This document shows, in pieces, positions 50,680-59,911 of a stretch of 64,000 nt of DNA. Source of the DNA: Bifidobacterium aerophilum (GTDB taxonomy: Bacteria; Actinomycetota; Actinomycetes; Actinomycetales; Bifidobacteriaceae); the NCBI RefSeq assembly GCF_010667685.1, contig NZ_WHZW01000008.1:62001-126000 (forward strand), read 5' to 3'. Positions within the stretch are counted from its first letter, which is position 1; every line of letters starts with the position of its first letter. The translations under genes were made by a program, and so were the position numbers. Under the pieces are notes generated by a model. That model was given only the letters and a program-made list of their open reading frames with translations. It made no database searches and was not told the DNA's origin.

Positions 50680-52203
50680 TCAGCGCACGATGGACGGATT
50701 GCGGGTGACCTGTATCCGTTCCCGGGTCTCGTCCAGCGCGGTCGACGGCAGCCAGGACAGGCCGGCGGCGGAGGCATCGTCCACCGCGTCGCTGGTCAGC
50801 GTGGCTCCCCACACGACGTTCCGATCCGCGGCGTCCACGCGTACGATCACCGCATCGTCGGCGATGTCGGCGACGTCAAGACGCGTCGAGGCGTTCGCCT
50901 CGATCGTGACGTCCCGTTTGCCGACCTGCGTTCCGTTGACGTCGTATGCCGTGACGGAGGCCTTCGCCTTGTCGGTCCCGGTATTGGCGAGGGTGAGCGA
51001 TGCGCTCAACGCGCCGGGCACGGCGAGCGCGGATGCCGCGGATGCCGTGGCGGCGTTCGTCATGGCGAAGTCCTCTTGTCCGTTGTCGCCGGTGCGTGCG
51101 GTGCGTGCGGCCGTGGTGATGGGCGTGTCCGATGTGGCGACGAGGGCCTGGGCGTCCTTGGGGGCTTTGCCGAGGTCGATGACGGTGACGGTGCCGGCGT
51201 GTATCCGGTGGTCGGCTATCGGGGTCAGTCCGTGTTCGGTGCTCCATGACAGGGATGTCGTGGTGTCGGCGTCGGAGTATGCGTAGAGCGTCGTTGCGTC
51301 GTCGGCGTGGATGCCCGGCATGATGTTGAGGGTGCTGGCCGGTGCCGTCGGCGTGTCGTAGTCGGATCCTTTGGGGGTCAGTCCGTCCATGGTCACGGTG
51401 TTGACGATGGCGGCGACGGGGGTGCGTTCGCTGGTGACCGTGACGTATAGGCCGTGTTGGCCGCCTGCTGCCGCGGATAGGTCGACGGTGGTTTCGCCGG
51501 TTGCCTTGATGGTCACGTTTTCTCCGGTGGACAGGGTGAGGCGTCCGCTGGTTGTGGTGCCCCATGCCCGTACCTGTACGGTGGTGGGTTTGTTGGATGG
51601 GTTGGCGATGACGAGGCGTTGCGTGGTGCCGGTGGTCGTGCCGGGAAGCAGGAATTCGTGGCTGAGGGATGGGCTGGTGCAGGTGGCCGCCGCGATGCCG
51701 GTCAGGTCGCCGGTGGTGGCCCATGAGGCGGAGGCGGAGGCGGTGCCGGTGCCTTCCCGTGATTCGAGCAGGCGGGTGCTGAGGATGCCGGCCTTGTCGC
51801 CGGGGGTCGTGTCGGCGGTGAGGACGGTGGATTCGCCGTCCGAGGCGAGTGTTTTGCCGTTGTCGGTGCCGGCGAGGGTGCCGATGACGGAGTGGTAGAC
51901 CGAGCCGAATGCGGCGTATCGTGCGGCTGAGGTGAGGTCGCCGGCGGTGGCTTGGAAGGCGCTGTCCCCGTAGGATTCGGTGTCGGGCAGGCTCAGGCGT
52001 GCCGGACAGTAGGAGGTCAGTTGCAGTTGGCTGACGGTGTGCGAGGTGGCTGCGCCGTTGGTGATGTGGTCGACGGTGCCGGTGGCCGGCGTGAGCGTGG
52101 TCATGGCGGTGAGCGACGCGATGACGGCGAGTGCGCTGACGGTTGCGACGGTGATGGTCAGTCCGGTGTGTGCGGCGCGGTGGCGTGGCTTCTGCTCGCT
52201 CAT
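50680..52203 (-). CDS. DUF5719 family membrane-anchored protein
   Basis: A 507-residue protein with one N-terminal membrane segment (about 14-36) and a large Thr/Ser/Ala-rich, beta-repeat-like extracytoplasmic region (for example RLVIANPSNKPTTVQVRAWG). DUF5719 proteins occur in actinobacteria beside the large glycosyltransferase encoded here upstream, and their role in envelope polymer assembly is inferred from that pairing. The start ATG 52203 overlaps the glycosyltransferase stop (ATGA), so the two are translationally coupled. Confidence 0.85.
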   Translation of the reverse strand: MSEQKPRHRAAHTGLTITVATVSALAVIASLTAMTTLTPATGTVDHITNGAATSHTVSQLQLTSYCPARLSLPDTESYGDSAFQATAGDLTSAARYAAFGSVYHSVIGTLAGTDNGKTLASDGESTVLTADTTPGDKAGILSTRLLESREGTGTASASASWATTGDLTGIAAATCTSPSLSHEFLLPGTTTGTTQRLVIANPSNKPTTVQVRAWGTTTSGRLTLSTGENVTIKATGETTVDLSAAAGGQHGLYVTVTSERTPVAAIVNTVTMDGLTPKGSDYDTPTAPASTLNIMPGIHADDATTLYAYSDADTTTSLSWSTEHGLTPIADHRIHAGTVTVIDLGKAPKDAQALVATSDTPITTAARTARTGDNGQEDFAMTNAATASAASALAVPGALSASLTLANTGTDKAKASVTAYDVNGTQVGKRDVTIEANASTRLDVADIADDAVIVRVDAADRNVVWGATLTSDAVDDASAAGLSWLPSTALDETRERIQVTRNPSIVR

Positions 52204-55200
52204 GATTCTTCTCCCGTGTAGCGGTATGTGCGGTGCGGCAGTGCGACGAGGCAGTAGAGTGCGGTGATGGTGCCGGCGCAGATCAGCCAGGCGCGTCGCC
52301 ATTGGCTGTGTTGTGCGAGTCGTTGGCGCGTGGTGTCGATGTTCTGGTTGTCGGCGCTGTTGATGGTCAGTCTGTAGTAGGTGCCGTTGGTGGCTGATAC
52401 GACTGATTGGGTGCCTTCGGTTGCGGTGACGTTGCTGATGAGGCGTTGTGCGGCGCTGTCGGTGTCGTCGTCGGTGTCGATGGTGACGAACAGGCCTCCG
52501 AAGCCGAGTCGGCTGATGTCGTTGATGGATTGCGCGTCGGCGCCGGCTAGGAGTTTTGCGGCGCTTCGGGCGAGGATGGCGTCCATGTCGGAGGTGTCGT
52601 CGTCGGTTGTGCCGGTGGTGTTTGCCGTGAGGGTCAGTTGCAGGCGTTGGGCGGGCGAGCTGTCGATGAGGTCGCCTCGGGAGGATCGCATCACGGTGTA
52701 CTCGACGCTGGTGGACGAGGTGGCGTGCAGGGCGAGGATGCGGTGGTCTGCTCCCTGTGCGAGATAGTCGGAGGCGACCATGGGCAGTCCGGATCGTGAG
52801 ACGGCGACGCTGTCTCGGTTTCCGTCCGACAGCGAGGCCCATCCGGTGGCCGCGGCGCAGGCGACGAGCAGGATCGCGAGCGCGGCTCGTGCGATGCGGG
52901 CGGCGTGGTGTCGGGCTGTGTGTGGCGTCGTGGGTTCGGCGGTGTCGTTGGTGGTGTCGGTGCCGGTGGGTTGGCGTAGGGGCGTGAATCGTTTGACTGC
53001 GGCTCCGGCTACCAGGCATGCGCATGAGAGCATGCCGAGCATCATCATCATGATGCCGGGGGTGGCGGATGCGGCCACGTCCGTGTTCGTGTCGGATGCG
53101 ATGGCGATGCGTGTTGCGCAGAGTGCGAGCAGGCCGCCGGTCAGTGTGGTCGTCCACATGAGTCGGGAGGCTCGCAGGGCGAATGGTAGGGCAAGCGAGG
53201 CGATCGAGAGGATGGCCAGTGCGGTGAGGACCGTGGCTGCGGCGAGTGCTGCGGGGTCGTGGATCATGCCGTTCAGTCCGTCGGTGGCGGCGGGGGCGAA
53301 GACTCGTCCGAGTGCGCCGGCCAGGGTGAGTGCGGCGGGGCGTCCGTCGGCGGTGACGGTGGGGGTGGTCATGTCGGCGAAGATCTGTCGCCAGGCTCCT
53401 TCGGATGCGTATTTGACGGCGTTGACGAGGGTCGGGGCGGTGACGAAGGCTGCGGGCACGGGCATGAGCAGCAGCATGATGCGGTGTCCTCGCACGAAGA
53501 TGAGGAAGACGACGAAGCTGGCGATCAGGGGCAGCAGGAGTTGTGGTTCGGCGGCGATGACCGGGATGAAGCACAGTGATGCGAATGCGGCCGATTGCAC
53601 TGATTGGTGGGGTTTGAGCTGGTCTTCGGTGCGGTACATGCCGACGGCGCGGAATGCGAACGCGAACGCGGCGGGCATGAAGACCATGACCGTCAGCATC
53701 GGCAGGTCGGCCGTGGCGAACAGGCCGGCGCCCATGGCGAGCGCGGCCCATAGGAGGCCGGCGGCGACGCGTATGCCGTTCGATCTGGTGAAGATGCCGG
53801 CGAGCGCCCAGAATGAGAGTGCGGCCAGTGGTGCGGCGGTGAAGTAGATCAGGGTGAGTGCGGCTGCGGGGTGGCCGAGGGTGATGGTGGATGCGGCGAG
53901 CCATATGAGCAGCCAGGGTGCGGGTGGTGCGGGGGTGCCGGTGGCGAAGGCCCATGGTGTGGTGGCTGCTTGGGCGAGTTGGCCGAAGGTGGCTGAGGTT
54001 GGGGGCAGTTGGTCGGAGTAGAGGCTGGCGCCGTGGGTGAGGGCGGCGGTGAGCGTGTCGTGGTGGCTGATGGCGATGGTCAGGAATGCGATGAGTGCCA
54101 TGCCGGCGGCCAGCGTCCATCGGCGGATGAGGCGTTGGTGCAGGTGCGTGCGGGCCAGGGGGCTCAGGAGGATGGTGTTGTGTTGGTCTTCGAGGGCTTG
54201 GGCGCGGTCTTTCCATTGGCCGAGTTGCTGGCGGTTGACGCTCAGTGCGGTGAGCCGGTTCATGGGTGTGGTGCTGTGGCGTGCGACGAGTCGTCGTGCG
54301 GCTGCGGCGCGGGGAAGCGAGATGATGGCTTTCCAGGGCAGGCAGAGTTCGCATGCGGCGCGCCATGGACGTTTGGACAGCAGGTGCGCGAGGGCGGCGC
54401 CGATGGCGTGGATGAGGCGTGCCAGCCACAGCAACGGCCACCAGAGCATGCGGATGTCGGTGTATAGGTAGCGTTGTCCGGCGCTGATGACCGCCATGGT
54501 GGAGTGGATGTGGTCGTTGTCGTCGACCGGTTGTCCGTTGCGGGTGCGGATGCCTTCGTAGCGGGCGCGTCGGTGGGCGATGCGTGCGGTGGGTACGACG
54601 ACCACGCGTCCTCCGTCGAGGCAGATGCGTCGGCAGAGGTCGGCGGATTCGCCGTAGGTGGTGAACCAGCCGTTGATGCCTTCGATGGCGTGCAGGGTTT
54701 GGGTGGGCAGGAGCGCGCCGGCGAGGGATACGGCGAACACGTCCTGTCGGGAGTCGTATTGTTCCTGGTCCTCTTCGCCGTCGACGACGAGCGATTCGAG
54801 GCGGTGGCGTCCCGCGTACAGGCCGACGTCGTGCAGGTTGTCGCCGCCCCAGTCGAGTTGTTTGGCTCCCAGGAGCGATGCGGTGGGGTTGTTGCGCCAG
54901 GTGTCGGTCAGTCGTGCCAGGCAGTCGTCGGCGGGGCGTGAGTCGTCGTGGAGCATCCACCAGGCGCGTACGGTGTCGGGAAGGCCGGCCTTGGCCATGG
55001 CCTTGGTGGCGGCGTCGCCGAAGGAGACGGCTCCGTGCACGGGGATGACGCGGATGTCGACGGTTTTCGTTTCGGGCACGGCGCGCAACGGTCCCGACGG
55101 CGAGGGGATGACGTCGAAGCTGGCGGTGACGGGCTGCGCGCGTCCGGTGCCGCAGTCGGCGACGACGATCGTGCCGGGCAGCACGGTTTGCGCGAATACC

Positions 55201-55370
55201 GCGCGCATCGTGTCGGGGAAGAACCGCAGGTCGTCCTCCACGGTGATCACCGCCGCGATGGCGGGGTCCACGTCCTGTTTGTGGGAGTATGGACGGTCCG
55301 CCAGCAGTTCGGCGAGGATGTGCTGTATTTCGCTGCTGCCTGTGGGATTCATGTGTTCCAGTGTACGCAT
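52200..55370 (-). CDS. large membrane glycosyltransferase (GT2 domain plus multi-pass region)
   Basis: A 1056-residue protein. An N-terminal GT2-like domain (about 35-300) contains AAVITVEDDLRFFPDTMRAV, WWMLHDDSRP as the DxD-like site, and LAGALLPTQTLHAIEGINGWF. About ten to twelve hydrophobic helices follow (about 330-910), then a long extracytoplasmic part and a last helix near 1025. This is the actinobacterial class linked with WhiB2, DUF5719 and LCP genes, probably transferring sugars for a cell-envelope polysaccharide. Start ATG 55370 or 55352 (MNPTGSS); neither has a strong RBS. Overlaps the DUF5719 start by 4 nt. Confidence 0.88.
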   Translation of the reverse strand: MRTLEHMNPTGSSEIQHILAELLADRPYSHKQDVDPAIAAVITVEDDLRFFPDTMRAVFAQTVLPGTIVVADCGTGRAQPVTASFDVIPSPSGPLRAVPETKTVDIRVIPVHGAVSFGDAATKAMAKAGLPDTVRAWWMLHDDSRPADDCLARLTDTWRNNPTASLLGAKQLDWGGDNLHDVGLYAGRHRLESLVVDGEEDQEQYDSRQDVFAVSLAGALLPTQTLHAIEGINGWFTTYGESADLCRRICLDGGRVVVVPTARIAHRRARYEGIRTRNGQPVDDNDHIHSTMAVISAGQRYLYTDIRMLWWPLLWLARLIHAIGAALAHLLSKRPWRAACELCLPWKAIISLPRAAAARRLVARHSTTPMNRLTALSVNRQQLGQWKDRAQALEDQHNTILLSPLARTHLHQRLIRRWTLAAGMALIAFLTIAISHHDTLTAALTHGASLYSDQLPPTSATFGQLAQAATTPWAFATGTPAPPAPWLLIWLAASTITLGHPAAALTLIYFTAAPLAALSFWALAGIFTRSNGIRVAAGLLWAALAMGAGLFATADLPMLTVMVFMPAAFAFAFRAVGMYRTEDQLKPHQSVQSAAFASLCFIPVIAAEPQLLLPLIASFVVFLIFVRGHRIMLLLMPVPAAFVTAPTLVNAVKYASEGAWRQIFADMTTPTVTADGRPAALTLAGALGRVFAPAATDGLNGMIHDPAALAAATVLTALAILSIASLALPFALRASRLMWTTTLTGGLLALCATRIAIASDTNTDVAASATPGIMMMMLGMLSCACLVAGAAVKRFTPLRQPTGTDTTNDTAEPTTPHTARHHAARIARAALAILLVACAAATGWASLSDGNRDSVAVSRSGLPMVASDYLAQGADHRILALHATSSTSVEYTVMRSSRGDLIDSSPAQRLQLTLTANTTGTTDDDTSDMDAILARSAAKLLAGADAQSINDISRLGFGGLFVTIDTDDDTDSAAQRLISNVTATEGTQSVVSATNGTYYRLTINSADNQNIDTTRQRLAQHSQWRRAWLICAGTITALYCLVALPHRTYRYTGEES

Positions 55371-55386
55371 GGATGCGGAAGGGGCG

Positions 55387-55686
55387 TCATGCCCTCTCCC
55401 TGTGCTCCTTTTTGTAACGGCGGCGTTCGCGTTCGCTCATGCCGCCCCAGATGCCGAATCGTTCGTCGTGGTCGATGGCCCATTTGAGGCATTGCTCGCG
55501 TACCTCGCATTGCGCGCATACGCGTTTGGCGTCGCGGGTGGACCCGCCTTTTTCGGGGAAGAACGCCTCCGGGTCGGTCTGGGAGCACAGGGCCTTGTGC
55601 TGCCATGACAGGTCCCCGTCCGGGTGGAACAGCCCCCATAGTTCGCTCAGCGGCTCTTCGGCGGAATCATCGACGACACCCCACAT
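55387..55686 (-). CDS. WhiB-family transcriptional regulator (WhiB2-like)
   Basis: A 99-residue iron-sulfur protein. The four cluster cysteines are C34, C57, C60 and C66 (C...CxxCxxxxxC), followed by the GIWGG turn (78-82) and a basic C-terminal helix that contacts DNA. ATG 55686 has GGAGGAG upstream. WhiB2/WhmD controls septation and cell division in actinobacteria; assignment to this subgroup rests on the short acidic N-terminus and the genomic pairing with the glycosyltransferase and DUF5719 genes. It is divergent from the LCP gene. Confidence 0.92.
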   Translation of the reverse strand: MWGVVDDSAEEPLSELWGLFHPDGDLSWQHKALCSQTDPEAFFPEKGGSTRDAKRVCAQCEVREQCLKWAIDHDERFGIWGGMSERERRRYKKEHRERA

Positions 55687-55728
55687 TCGTCTCCTCCTTA
55701 CCGATGCACTTATGCTGTCAACCGTTAA

Positions 55729-55763
55729 ATTACACACATGCGATTTGGGATTTGTCAAATCCC
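55729..55763 (-). promoter_or_regulatory. whiB2 promoter with overlapping palindrome
   Basis: On the minus strand TTGACA (55753-55758), 18 bp, then TGTAAT (55729-55734) make a good sigma-70-type promoter about 45 nt before the whiB2 start. The -35 lies within GGGATTT-GTC-AAATCCC (55747-55763), a 7-bp inverted repeat and likely operator. The rest of the 256-nt gap to the LCP gene has no clear feature except its RBS. Confidence 0.5.
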
Positions 55764-55942
55764 TCGACCATCGCCCCGTGTCATTACCCCGCTTTGGCGG
55801 CCGGTGTGGTACCGGAGGTCTGCCGGCATGTATTGTGCCGTTCCTGCGCAGGATGTGGCCCGCCGTTGGCGAGTCGGCGTTCCCCTGTGTCAAAGTGTCA
55901 TGTGGTATTGACGGCTTGCGGGCGAAACGGAGGAGGCTTTCC

Positions 55943-57376
55943 ATGATTGACGGCAACGGCGGTACGGACAGGTCCATTCCGCCCAGTTTCGCCCCGTCCG
56001 GGGCCAGACGCAGGCCCGGCGCCGACGCCGTTCGCGCCGATGCGGCCGGGACGGCCCGGTCCGGCGCCGATCCTGCGACGCCGCCGTCGTTCTCCCCCGC
56101 CTCGTCCCGTCAGGGCCGTCCGTCGTCCGACGCGGCGCCGTCCCGCTCGCATGCGGCGCACGCGGAGCATGGTTCGACGCGGCGCGCGGACGACGGGCCC
56201 GAGGGGTCCGAGTCCGGGCAGCCGCGCAGTTTCGCGCCCCCGGCGGCACGGCAGGCACGCCGATCGTCCGGCTCGTCGCGCAACGCGGCCGTCTCTCCGG
56301 CCGTCTCTCCGGCCGTATCATACCGTCCGTCCGAACCGTCGCACAACGGCGTCCACGCGCCCTCCGCCGTACCGGGCCGGCCGGGTCAGGCCCGCCCCGC
56401 GGCGCGGACGCGCCGTCGCATCCGGCCGGCGCGCATCCTGTTCGCCACGCTGATGCTGTTGGTCGTCCTGCTCGCGCTCGCGCTGTTCGGCGCATGGAAC
56501 TGGGTCGACGGCAAGCTCGAGCGGGATTCGTGGCTGACCGGCATGGCCGATTCCTCCGGCGCCACGTCGTGGCTGCTGGTCGGATCCGACAAACGCGACA
56601 GCACCGAGGGCGTCAGCGGCGCGGACGACCAGACGGTCACCGGTTTCCGCACCGACACGCTGCTGGTGCTCACCCGGCCGAAGAACGGGCTGAGCTCGCT
56701 GATTTCGATTCCGCGCGACTCGCTGGTGGAGGTCGACGGCCAGTACATGAAGATCAACGCCGTGGCGCAGGTGTACGGCAACAAGGCGCTGACCGGCGAG
56801 GTGGAGCAGATCACGGGCCAGAAGATCGATCATGTGGCCGAAATCCAGTTCGGCGGACTCAAGAACGTGGTCGACGCGGTCGGCGGCGTGAACCTGTGCT
56901 ACGACCAGGACGTCGACGACGCGTATTCGGGGCTCAAGTGGACGTCCGGATGCCATGACGCCGACGGCACGACGGCCCTGGCGTTCTCGCGCATGCGCTA
57001 TTCGGACGCGCAGGGCGATTTCGGACGCGCCGCACGCCAGCGGCAGGTCATCGCCGCGGTGATGAAGAAGACGCTGAGCGCCGGCACGCTGCTCAACCCG
57101 TCGAAGGTGGCCAGGCTCGCCGATGCGGGTCTCGGCTCGCTGACCGTGGACGAGGACACGGATCCGATGACGCTGGCGGCGATGGCGATGGCGTTCCGCG
57201 ACGCGACGGGCGCCTCCGGCGTGACCGGAAGCCTGTACTGGTCGAATCCGGACTATTACGTGGACGGCGTCGGCTCGTCGGTGCTGCTGGACGACACGGC
57301 GAACACCGAGCTGTTCGCCCAGCTCGCCTCGGGCAGGCACGCGGCGGGCGAGGTCGGCACGCTCGCCGAGAACTGA
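55943..57376 (+). CDS. LytR-CpsA-Psr family protein
   Basis: Extracytoplasmic phosphotransferase that attaches polymers to peptidoglycan. 477 residues: a long disordered N-terminal cytoplasmic stretch (1 to about 155) rich in Ser, Pro, Ala and Arg, one membrane helix (about 163-187), then the LCP domain. Catalytic signatures: SDKRDS, FRTDTLLVL, ISIPRDSLV with the conserved Arg and Asp, and RQRQV. ATG 55943 has GGAGGAGG upstream. Divergent from whiB2 and near the large glycosyltransferase, it may attach the polymer which that enzyme makes. Confidence 0.93.
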   Translation: MIDGNGGTDRSIPPSFAPSGARRRPGADAVRADAAGTARSGADPATPPSFSPASSRQGRPSSDAAPSRSHAAHAEHGSTRRADDGPEGSESGQPRSFAPPAARQARRSSGSSRNAAVSPAVSPAVSYRPSEPSHNGVHAPSAVPGRPGQARPAARTRRRIRPARILFATLMLLVVLLALALFGAWNWVDGKLERDSWLTGMADSSGATSWLLVGSDKRDSTEGVSGADDQTVTGFRTDTLLVLTRPKNGLSSLISIPRDSLVEVDGQYMKINAVAQVYGNKALTGEVEQITGQKIDHVAEIQFGGLKNVVDAVGGVNLCYDQDVDDAYSGLKWTSGCHDADGTTALAFSRMRYSDAQGDFGRAARQRQVIAAVMKKTLSAGTLLNPSKVARLADAGLGSLTVDEDTDPMTLAAMAMAFRDATGASGVTGSLYWSNPDYYVDGVGSSVLLDDTANTELFAQLASGRHAAGEVGTLAEN

Positions 57377-57440
57377 CCGGCCCTGCCCGCCGTCCCGGGC
57401 CGGATATCCCTGAGCATCCCTTTCCCGATCATCGTCTTTT

Positions 57441-57485
57441 CGGCGTGTCGTCCCGTCGCGCGTTGCCGCGCAAGGCGACACGCCG
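57441..57485 (+). terminator. hairpin after the LCP gene
   Basis: 10-bp stem CGGCGTGTCG/CGACACGCCG with further GC pairing inside, 64 nt past the LCP stop in the 180-nt gap before the FtsK-like gene. No T tract, so a weak terminator at best. Confidence 0.5.
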
Positions 57486-57556
57486 CATGGCGGGCGTTCG
57501 ACCACATACCCCGTTCCGGCTTGCCATGCCGGACCGCGGCCCGGCACACTCGTGCC

Positions 57557-59473
57557 ATGGGCAGATCGGGAACGCTGATACGGACGGGGAAACCGCCGCG
57601 CCATAGGCGCAGGCGGGATGCGCGGCGCGCGGGGATGCGGCGCTGGGACCGCGTGCTGCCGTTGGTGGCCGCGGTCGCGCCGGCGGCGGCCCAGATGGTG
57701 ATGCTGGCGGCGATGCTGGCCGAGGGACGGTGGCTGTTCGCGTTGATGGTGGTGCCCGGCCTTGTGGGATGCGCCGCGTCCGCGGCACTGTCGCTGCGGG
57801 GAGGACGCCGCGCCGGCGGCGATGGCGGTGGTCCGGAGCCTGACGAGCGCCCGGCGTCCTTCGGGGAGCGAGCCGGAGGCGATGGCGACATCGGCCATCG
57901 GGGCATCCGCTGTCCCCCGTGGGAGGATCTGGCGTGGCCGGGCGCGCATGATCCGCTCGCCTGGCGGCGTATCGTGCGCGACTGGTTGTCCGGGCCGAGT
58001 CTCGACGTGGCGATCGGCATGGCGGCCGGCGGCGTGTTCCGTCTCGATCTCGCCCGTCGGGGCCCGCATGCGCTGGTCGCGGGCACGACCGGTTCGGGCA
58101 AGTCGGTGCTGCTGCAGACGTGGTGCCTGGCGTTGGCGTGCCGCAATCCGCCCGATCGGCTCAATTTCGTGTTCCTTGATTTCAAGGGCGGCTCTGCGTT
58201 CAACCGTCTGGCGGCATTGCCCCACGTGGTGGGCAACGTGTGCGATCTCGACCTGGCGCATGCGATGCGCGCGCTAGTGGCGCTTGAGGCCGAGCTCACG
58301 CGTCGCGAGCGTCTCGTCGCCGAACGGCACGCCGGCGACATCGGGCAGTTGGACGATCCTCCGGCGAGGCTGGTCGTCGTCGTGGACGAGTTCCACGCGC
58401 TGCGCAGCCAGTTGCCGGATTACGTCGACCGTCTGGTGCGGGTCGCGGCGCTCGGCCGTTCGCTGGGCATGCATCTGGTGGCGTGCACGCAGAACCCGGC
58501 CGGCCAGGTCACGGCGGACATGAAGGCGAACATCGCGGTCAACATCTGTCTTCGCGTGCGCGACGGCATGCAGTCGGCGGAACTGGTGGGCTCTCCCGTC
58601 GCGGCCTCGATCAGCCCGTCGCTGCCGGGCGCCGCGTACTGTTCCGACGGCGAGAGGGTCGAGGCGCTGGTATGCGCGCGGGCGCGCGACCTCGACGCGA
58701 TGGCCAACGCGGTGTGTTCGGCGGGCCGGTTCTGCGCGACGCCGCCGGCACGCCGGCTGTTCAGCGCTCCCCTGCCGAGGCTGGCCGTCATGCCGCGGCC
58801 GCGCCGTGCCGCTCCGGGAGACGGCCACGACGTCGATTCCGGCGACGGCCCGGGCCGCGACATGCGTTCCGGGCTGGCGTTCGGCGTGCTTGACGACGGG
58901 GTGCGGCTCGAGGAGGCCCGGTTGCGTCTGGGCGAGGGCAACGTCGCGGTCGTCGGCCAGCCCGGACGGGGCAAGTCGACGCTGCTGTCGGTGATCGCCG
59001 AGGCGGCGCGCGCCCTGCCCGGCGTGCAGGTGCGGTTCAGCCGGCGCGGCGAGCATGGCATGGAGCGCGTGACGTTGCGCCGGCGCGGACGTTCCTCGAC
59101 GGGGCGGGGGCTGGCTTCCCCGGCCGGGCCGCATGTCGTGTGGCTGGCGGACGACGCCGACGAACTGCTCGACCCGCTGGGAGACGATCCGATGCGCGGG
59201 GAGTTCGCCGACGCGCTGCGCGACCCGGGGGTCACGGTGGTGTTCGCCGTCGAATCGTCGCGTCACGTGCGGGTTCCCGAGCATTGCGCGACGCGCGTGG
59301 TGCTGCCCACGGGGGATCGGCCGACCGACCTGATGGACGGCGTGCCGCAGGAGGTTCTCGGCCGGTTCACGCATGAGGATTTCGGCACGCCGGGGCGCGC
59401 GGTGCTGATCGGGCGCGGCCGCGCGATGCCCGTCCAATGCTATCTTTTGCAATCCGTTGGCGAAACCCCTTGA
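57557..59473 (+). CDS. FtsK/SpoIIIE-domain ATPase with two P-loops (EccC-like)
   Basis: A 638-residue membrane ATPase. Two hydrophobic segments (about 33-75) are followed by an FtsK/SpoIIIE ATPase domain with Walker A AGTTGSGKS (about 175-183), VFLDFKGGSAFN and Walker B RLVVVVDEFHAL. A second, degenerate domain has GQPGRGKS (about 467-474) and Walker B-like HVVWLADDADEL. This two-domain layout resembles type VII secretion EccC/EssC rather than the DNA translocase FtsK, which has a gamma domain. No WXG100 protein or other ESX gene is in the window. The start is unclear (ATG 57557, or ATG 57635 before MRRWDRVLPL). Confidence 0.85.
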   Translation: MGRSGTLIRTGKPPRHRRRRDARRAGMRRWDRVLPLVAAVAPAAAQMVMLAAMLAEGRWLFALMVVPGLVGCAASAALSLRGGRRAGGDGGGPEPDERPASFGERAGGDGDIGHRGIRCPPWEDLAWPGAHDPLAWRRIVRDWLSGPSLDVAIGMAAGGVFRLDLARRGPHALVAGTTGSGKSVLLQTWCLALACRNPPDRLNFVFLDFKGGSAFNRLAALPHVVGNVCDLDLAHAMRALVALEAELTRRERLVAERHAGDIGQLDDPPARLVVVVDEFHALRSQLPDYVDRLVRVAALGRSLGMHLVACTQNPAGQVTADMKANIAVNICLRVRDGMQSAELVGSPVAASISPSLPGAAYCSDGERVEALVCARARDLDAMANAVCSAGRFCATPPARRLFSAPLPRLAVMPRPRRAAPGDGHDVDSGDGPGRDMRSGLAFGVLDDGVRLEEARLRLGEGNVAVVGQPGRGKSTLLSVIAEAARALPGVQVRFSRRGEHGMERVTLRRRGRSSTGRGLASPAGPHVVWLADDADELLDPLGDDPMRGEFADALRDPGVTVVFAVESSRHVRVPEHCATRVVLPTGDRPTDLMDGVPQEVLGRFTHEDFGTPGRAVLIGRGRAMPVQCYLLQSVGETP

Positions 59474-59549
59474 AAAGTCGGCGGTTTCGTGGTTACCTGT
59501 GTAATGGATTTCATCAAGGGCCCGCGTGGGCCACAAGGAAGGCGAGACG

Positions 59550-59825
59550 ATGAGCAGTGCTTTTGACTGGCGCGCCAAGGCCGCGTGCCGCGACAAGGAT
59601 CCGGAGTTGTTCTTCCCGGTGGGCAACACGGGGGCTGCGTACCAGCAGATCGAGGAGGCCAAGGCCGTGTGCCGCACCTGCAAGGTGATCGACGCGTGCC
59701 TCAAGTGCGCGCTGGACACCAACCAGGACTACGGCGTGTGGGGCGGCCTGAGCGAGGACGAGCGCCGCGCCCTCAAGCGCCGCGCCATGCGCGCCCGCCG
59801 TTCGCAGGCGTTGCAGAACCTCTGA
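59550..59825 (+). CDS. WhiB-family transcriptional regulator (WhiB1-like)
   Basis: A 91-residue iron-sulfur regulator: cluster cysteines C13, C41, C44 and C50, with an extra C53, then GVWGG (62-66) and the basic tail ALKRRAMRARRSQ. ATG 59550 has AAGGAAGG upstream; a GGCCC/GGGCC hairpin precedes the RBS. WhiB1 is essential in mycobacteria and sits next to pdtaS there, as here. A perfect 17-bp bidirectional terminator follows. Confidence 0.93.
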   Translation: MSSAFDWRAKAACRDKDPELFFPVGNTGAAYQQIEEAKAVCRTCKVIDACLKCALDTNQDYGVWGGLSEDERRALKRRAMRARRSQALQNL

Positions 59826-59844
59826 TCCGCACGTTCGCGTACAG

Positions 59845-59888
59845 GACGAAGGAACCCCGGAAGCCTTTCGGTTTCCGGGGTTCCTTCG
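59845..59888. terminator. bidirectional terminator between whiB1 and pdtaS
   Basis: Perfect 17-bp stem (59845-59861 with 59872-59888), 10-nt loop, in an 86-nt gap between convergent genes; T-rich flanks on both sides. Confidence 0.88.
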
Positions 59889-59911
59889 TATACGGCCGTT
59901 TCGGCCGGGGC

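Noticed and set aside
50680-54960. A single 1426-residue minus-strand open frame
   Set aside because: Only its last 507 residues (from ATG 52203) look like a protein. The upstream part is Arg/His/Pro/Thr-rich and lies in another frame of the glycosyltransferase gene, whose own frame has clear domains and helices.
56318-58261. A 647-residue minus-strand frame opposite the LCP and FtsK-like genes
   Set aside because: Spans two well-identified plus-strand genes and their gap; Arg/His-rich shadow translation.
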